DNA of 64,000 bases from Drechmeria coniospora (taxonomy: Eukaryota; Ascomycota; Sordariomycetes; Hypocreales; Ophiocordycipitaceae): NCBI RefSeq assembly GCF_001625195.1, contig NC_054391.1, positions 1,426,001-1,490,000 on the forward strand, written 5' to 3'. The number at the start of each line of letters is the position of its first letter. The stretch's first letter is position 1. The position numbers and the translations under genes were made by a program. This document shows, in pieces, positions 59,016 through 64,000 of this stretch. Under the pieces are notes generated by a model. That model was not told the origin of the DNA. It searched no databases and saw nothing but the letters and a program-made list of their open reading frames with translations.

Positions 59016-60071
59016 TCAGGACAAGGTCTTCTCGTAGCCAACACCCCTTTTTCCTTTGTTGTTCACCCGAATGAAAATGGCAATGGCACCCACAACGACT
59101 CCAAGAGCCATCAGCTTCTGGACGTTAGACCAGCCTTCTCGGACAGTGTCCTGGGGTGGGACATGTGACGAATCATCCCCTGATGTGTTACCATCGGCCC
59201 ATTCTGCGTCGCCGAAGAGGTCTGATAGAGAATCGGCAAACGCATCAGCGCACCGGCCAAAAACGGCGGGAGGTGTGGAGGTGTGCTGTTGGGAAGCCAC
59301 GAAGAAGACGAACTTAGAGGTCGACGTGTATACCTTCAGGGGGAACCTCCAGCTCGCCGCTCTTGACGATCTTGACAGGCTTCACGGGCTTGTCTGACGC
59401 CGTCTGTGCGTTCTCAATCTTCTCAACGATGTCGAAGCCCTCGAGGACCTCGCCGAAGACGACGTGTTTACCGTCGAGCCATCTATGGATACCATCAGCT
59501 TCGCTTCATTTAGCGAGCAGACCGCACACGGCCTATACTTACGAGGTGATGACGGTGGTGATAAAGAACTGTGAGCCATTGGTGTCGGGGCCAGAGTTTG
59601 CCATGGACAGGAGGCCTTTCTTGCTGTGCTTGAGCTTGAAGTTCTCATCGGGAAACTTGGCGCCGTAGACTGTGCGCATCAAATCGTCAGCTGGTTGACA
59701 CAGTGCAGACCTCAAGCGGAAAAACAGTTTGTTTTGGACATACTCGACTTGCCACCAGTGCCGTCGTGATTGGTGAAGTCGCCGCCCTGGATCATGAACC
59801 CCTTGATGACGCGGTGGAAGCCCGAGCCCTCGTAGCCGAAGCCCTTTTCGCCCGTGGCTAGGGCGCGGAAGTTCTCGGCCGTCTTTTCCACAGTCCTGCC
59901 GTAGAGGCCCATGACAACTCGACCAAGTTTCTCATCGCCGTGAGTGATATCAAAGTAGACCTTGTGGGTGATCTTGGGTCCCTTGGCAGCCTCGGCGGAC
60001 CTAGCGAAGAGAACCAGCCCGATTCCGAATAGGAGGGCGGCAGAGACGAAGAGTCGTCTGAAATTGTACAT
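59016..60071 (-). CDS. cypB: ER cyclophilin with alternative C-termini
   Basis: Exons in transcript order: 59744-60071, 59543-59669, 59334-59482 and 59016-59221, giving 269 residues. The signal peptide ([20 protein letters not shown]) leads to [15 protein letters not shown]. The isomerase core has [16 protein letters not shown], with the catalytic Arg, then SQFFITT and [12 protein letters not shown]. The last intron (59222-59333, donor GTATAC, acceptor TATCAG, 112 nt) contains an in-frame stop. If retained, the 207-residue protein ends EGIHVDL, an HDEL-like ER retrieval end. If spliced, VPPE runs into [10 protein letters not shown], a hydrophilic linker, a helix ([15 protein letters not shown]) and the tail GYEKTLS. 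Both forms are in frame. The enzyme catalyses proline isomerisation in ER protein folding. Divergent from mitochondrial uS13. Confidence 0.9.
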
Positions 60072-60501
60072 TTTGAATAGATTGTCGACAATGCAAGGTT
60101 GAACTGGCGACAAACGGGAGGATGGGGGAGAGAAAAGAGGGAAACCAACTGAAGGGAGGCAGAGACGGACAGCTGTTCATTACTACTTACAGGGCCCAGG
60201 CACCTAAGGTCCCCGGTATTTTGAGTGCACCGTGCCAGCCAGCCAGCCAGTTTCCGCCAGTGGGTCGTTTCAAGCCACTGATGGTTAACCGCCAGTCCCT
60301 CTCCAAGGGGCAGCGACAAAGTGGCCCGTGCGGGTTTTCGACAGAAGGGCGGCTGTGGCTGTGAGTGTTAGTAAGCTTTTGTTTTTTGGCGAATTGTTCA
60401 ATTCAACCGAAATGTCTCCGATTTCGTAGCTCGTTTGGCTTCGACGGTGAATGCGACTCAAACGACGGGAGAGTCTGGGGAGCTGAGTACAATCCGCAAC
60501 A
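60072..60501. promoter_or_regulatory. Divergent promoter region, cyclophilin and mitochondrial uS13
   Basis: 430 bp between the two start codons, holding both promoters and leaders. It contains repeated CCAG words near 60235-60250 (CAGCCAGCCAGCCAG). No specific regulator site is claimed. Confidence 0.45.
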
Positions 60502-60993
60502 ATGGTATAGGAGCACAATCTCACTTCTGTGGGCATACGTTTTCTGACTGCTCTCGAACAGGTGTTCATTTTGGGAGTGAATTTTAACGAGGGCAAGCTG
60601 GTCAAGGTACCGACCGTTTCTGTTTCTCGCTGTCCAAGGATCAACGAATGTCGGCGACTGACTAGGACTGCGCCAATATAGAAAGCCCTCGAATCCTTCT
60701 ATGCCCTTGGCTCGACTACCTCGTCACGGATCATGGCAAAGTACTCGATCCACAAACTCGCCAAAGTGGGCTCGCTGGCTCCGCGAACCGTCACCTCTCT
60801 CACCGCCGAGCTGTCTCAGATGACGATCGAGACGGATGCCCGGAGACTCGTGCAAGACAACATCAAGAGGTTAAAGGACATCGGGTCCTACCGTGGTAGG
60901 CGACATGCCATGGGCTTGCCGGTGCGCGGCCAGCGGACAAGAACGCAAACGGCAACAGCAAACAAACTCAACCGAGTCGATCGCCGCTCATGA
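60502..60993 (+). CDS. sws2: Mitochondrial small-subunit ribosomal protein uS13
   Basis: Three exons, 60502-60504, 60562-60606 and 60682-60993, give 119 residues. Exon 1 is the start codon alone, followed at once by donor GTATAG. Intron 1 is 57 nt and ends CGAACAG. Exon 2 reads [15 protein letters not shown] and exon 3 starts [17 protein letters not shown]. The S13 signature is clear: [18 protein letters not shown], then [20 protein letters not shown]. The N-terminal MVFILG start and bacterial-type S13 core match the mitochondrial protein (yeast Sws2), which sits in the head of the small mitoribosomal subunit near the P-site tRNA. An unspliced transcript would encode only Met-Val before a stop. 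The gene converges with the dipeptidase, with 252 bp between stop codons. Confidence 0.93.
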
Positions 60994-61245
60994 CATTGCC
61001 CACTTTCGGCATGCTCGTATGCTGCTCACCAACCGCACCCGCAACAGATATGGCTTCGTTTGTTTCTTTTTGGGTTTATCAGGGGATACCAAGGCTGACT
61101 GCCCAGTTCAGGAAGGAAGTGCCCGGTCATCGTGAGAGAGCGTGACGTATTTGCCTCCTTGTACACAACCTGTATATAGCACATGTATGATCATGAAGAC
61201 GGGCCGAAAAATGGCCAACTTCGACAGACTCGCTCGCAAATTCTT

Positions 61246-62866
61246 TCATGGCACCTCTCTTTCGTCCTCAAGGACGGGGGCTCCCGCTGCCCTCATTTGA
61301 GCGCTCACGTCCTCTACCTCCTTCCAGATACGTAGTAAATTTCGGCCAACAACCTTGGCCGCGTCCGAGTCGCTGACGCCCGCTTTCAGCAGGGCGGCAA
61401 CCAGACTGGGGTATTTCGCGACATCCTCGAAGCCCTTGGGGACAAGCTGTATGCCATCGAAATCGGTACCGAGACCGACGTGATCAAAGCCAATGAGATT
61501 GCCAATGTAGGTGATGTGCTTGACGACTTGTTCTAAGGTAGCATTCTCCTCGACTCGTTTGGGAAGGCCGCTCGGATCATTGACATCCTCGCACGAAATG
61601 AAGTCCGGGCTGACATTGACCAAGACAAGCGAGTTGCGTTGCTTGACGAGTCGGAGCACGTGGTCCTTGACGTTCCGAGGATGTGGGCAGATGCTGTAGG
61701 CTGAACTGTGCGAGAAGATGACGGGAGCCTTGGAGCCCTCCCAACCGTCCTTGCCGGCGAGCACATCTACCATGGTGTCGTCGCTGTGAGAGCGTGTCAG
61801 CCACTAGCCGGAGTTGACTTGACCCATGGACTCACCTGACGTGGGCAAGGTCGACGATCATGCCAAGGCGGTTCATCTCATGAATCATCTTGCGCCCATG
61901 GGGACTCACTCCTCCCCAGTGAGGCTTTGCCTTGGAAAGCGGTCTCTCCGACAAGGCAGCGTCGGCATATAGGTTATGGCAGTTGTGGGTGAGGGTCGCA
62001 TAGCGGACGCCGAGTCCGTGGAAGAGCCTCAGGTTCGAGGCCGAATTGCCTATTTGATGAAGTCCCTCGATGCCAAGGGGAGAAATGAGCCTTCCATTCT
62101 TGAAGGCTTTCATGGCGCATTCGCTATCAGGTCGCAAGGCAAAATCACGGGGGAAGGCTTGGAGAACCCTGTTCGTGACGTCAATCTGGTCAAGGGTGAA
62201 CTGAACGCCTAGCGCAGTTGCATCGAGTCAGAATCAGTTTCGAGATTGAAGGCGCGCTTCAAACGAAAATGGGAACATGGATTTGATAAAAGGGAACGTA
62301 CTGGGGGCAAGGTTCTCGTCTGAAAAGTCGTCGGCTTTGGCAGGACAAGGTGCAAAGACGCTCCAGAAGGCACCTCCGGATTGGCCCAGCCTTAGACGAG
62401 CGAGGTCGACGTGTCCAGCAAGCGTTCCATTCTTGAATGATTCCAGCCATTCGAGACTGTCGATACGGTTCCTATACAAGCCGCGAATGGCAATTGCAAG
62501 ATCAACATGTCCATCTCAAAAGGTGTCAGCAATACCAGGCAGACGTCAGATACGGAGACAGGCAAGGCACAAGGTACCAATCAAGGGGTTGTGGGTGAGT
62601 ATTCTGCGAGCCCTCTTCTCGACCGCCATGTATCTCTGGCAAATACGGTCTGAGACATGTCTGTAGTGTCGAGAAACAGGTTCTCGGAGACCTAGAAGGA
62701 CGAGGAGAGCTACGAGGATACAGACGAGTACGTTTGCTCGTGGCCGAGACTTGCGGTAGGCTGGATTGTCCGACTTGAGAGAGTCGCGAAGATCAAGGCC
62801 ACGGCCGGCAGACGCTGGGTGGGGGCTACTGAGGAAGCTCATGATGTCGTTTGGAACTGGCATCAT
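61246..62866 (-). CDS. Membrane-anchored dipeptidase (renal dipeptidase family)
   Basis: Four exons in transcript order: 62578-62866, 62302-62514, 61836-62208 and 61246-61783. They give 470 residues with agreeing phases. A short cytosolic N-terminus is followed by one helix at about 47-63 (VLVCILVALLVLLGL), so this is a type II membrane protein. The metallo-barrel has the zinc-binding DGHVD motif formed across intron 1, GQSGGAFWSVF, GIEGLHQIGN with the bridging Glu, LTHNCHN, MIVDLAHV, PVIFSHSSA and HITYIGNLIGFDHVGLGTDFDG, which carries another His ligand. The family (peptidase M19) cleaves dipeptides with broad specificity and in fungi can act in peptide turnover. The ending is acidic and shows no retention signal. 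Confidence 0.93.
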
Positions 62867-64000
62867 CAGGAACAGTCCGCACTAGTTTGGAGACGGATGC
62901 GAAGTATCTCCAAGGATTGCAAGCAGTGACGTGCAGTATGGTGGGGCCGAGTTAACGTCGCGTCGAGCGGATAATACGGAGTACAAGGATACAGTACTTA
63001 AGTACAATACTCACGGTACGGAGTAGTGAATGTACTTACTATTATGAGGTTCAAATTATTCCCTGGTAATTAAGCAAGTACGTGTTCGGACGCGGAACAC
63101 TAGTGACTATTAATTGATTGACACGCGCGTCCCCCGCACCTTGTAGTATTCACACCAACAATACCAGCAGTGCCTTATAAGTACTGTACGGAGTACCTAC
63201 AACTACTAGGTAAGTACTCCGTACTTACGGAGTATTATTAGGTGCTTACTTGTACAGTTCGGATTACATGTCCATTACATGTGCAAGTGCTCCGTACCGT
63301 TCGAACAGGTACCCTGCTAGCACACTGATATTACAGGGTCCTTGTATTAGTACTTACTGTACTTACAGTAATAGTAGCTGACCTACCTTCAAGTACAGTA
63401 CTGTACACTTGTACTAGGTACTTACTTACCTACAGTATGGGCACTGAGGCGTTTCATGACAGAAACACAATCCACCCGAAGAGTAGGGGACCCGGCTCCC
63501 AGGGTTTGGATTGCAGTCCAGTGTACATGCAGGGCCACGAGGACAGTCGGATCGTGGGAATACGAGATAATAGCTTGTCCATGCGGCAAAACGGAGTCGC
63601 ATTGACCTGCAACAAGACCTAGAACAAATGCAAACACGCTGAGTAGGGCCGCAATGCTGGTGCCATGTTCCTACCTAGTACCTGGCGGCGGTCTTCGCCT
63701 CTGGAATTGAACAGTCGTCAGCGCCCTGGCCGCTACCCTTTCTGTCCCGTGCCAACACTCTCCTCTGTAACAGCGCCGTCCACCGCCAACGGTGCAACGG
63801 GGGACTAGGTTTATTACCAGCTAACCCAGCCAGGCAGCTCTCGCTCAGCCTCTCCACGATTCGCGTTGCCTCCTTTTCAACGTTCGGAGAGCTCACCCAC
63901 CCATTCCGACGTTTTGATTTGCCAGCTTCATCCTCCTCCCTCCTTGTCAGCCAAACCGCATTTCCATCTCCATCTCCATCTCCATCTCCATCTCCATCTC
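62867..64000. other. Intergenic, motif-rich to window end
   Basis: No gene is seen. From 62970 to 63430 the DNA is AT-rich and dense in TACGGAGTA/TACTCCGTA words (near 62978, 63018, 63188, 63210 and 63228). From 63700 on it turns C-rich and ends in a CCATCT array, resembling the leader of a plus-strand gene that starts beyond the window. Confidence 0.5.
63963..64000. repeat. CCATCT hexanucleotide run reaching the window edge
   Basis: Six perfect units of CCATCT plus a partial one, cut by the end of the window, so the full length is unknown. It probably lies in a promoter or leader region. Confidence 0.9.

Noticed and set aside
59016..59300. A separate 94-residue single-helix gene starting [11 protein letters not shown] just after the cyclophilin stop
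   Set aside because: It starts 14 bp past the in-intron stop on the same strand and joins the cyclophilin frame by a good GT-AG intron. It is better read as the last exon of that gene.

Overview
This window looks like nuclear DNA of a filamentous ascomycete (Pezizomycotina, most likely Sordariomycetes and perhaps Hypocreales). Genes carry short introns of about 50-110 nt with GT-AG borders. The proteins (SAMB/Mub1, fungal Zrg17, Mgm1, Spb1, Scap, Set1, 161-residue tropomyosin, BIG1, Trm112, mitochondrial uS13) are all of ascomycete type. The species cannot be named from sequence alone. I rebuilt exon joins by hand from frame, splice sites and family knowledge. Where joins are uncertain I say so.

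Layout. 1-19 kb: samB (-), an unnamed two-helix membrane protein (-), zrg17 (+), mgm1 (-), spb1 (+) and a JMJD7-type JmjC oxygenase (-). These are separated by AT-richer intergenic DNA full of GTAC-type short palindromes. 19-31.5 kb: a large Scap homologue (+) between two long empty stretches, then a divergent 14-3-3-like gene (+). 31.6-36.4 kb: an odd block with a perfect 64-bp tandem duplication, a CGT triplet run and broken reading frames. 36.5-39 kb: an FMN-dependent 2-hydroxyacid oxidase (+) and a cysteine-rich single-pass surface protein (-). 39-46 kb: a gene-poor island whose centre is a hexanucleotide array of about 600 bp. 46-47 kb: a small conserved fungal protein (+). 47.7-63 kb: a compact block with set1 (-), a securin-like gene (-), tropomyosin (+), rrp17 (-), BIG1 (+), trm112 (-), an ER cyclophilin (-), mitochondrial uS13 (+) and a membrane dipeptidase (-), followed by repeat-rich DNA to the end.

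There is no operon or secondary-metabolite cluster. The genes are mostly housekeeping: ribosome and translation machinery (spb1, rrp17, trm112, mitochondrial uS13), secretory-pathway and ER functions (zrg17, scap, BIG1, cyclophilin), chromatin and cell cycle (set1, securin-like), mitochondrial dynamics (mgm1) and cytoskeleton (tropomyosin).

The observations most worth following are these. (1) The cyclophilin gene can give either a luminal form ending HVDL, by retaining an intron, or a membrane-anchored form, by splicing it. (2) The first coding exon of mitochondrial uS13 is the start codon alone. (3) The Scap gene probably uses a GC-AG first intron. (4) The securin candidate has a perfect D-box and a securin-like acidic motif. 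(5) A dispersed palindrome built on TACGGAGTA recurs in almost every intergenic region and is not seen in exons. I found no CRISPR arrays, rRNA, convincing tRNA or transposase genes.
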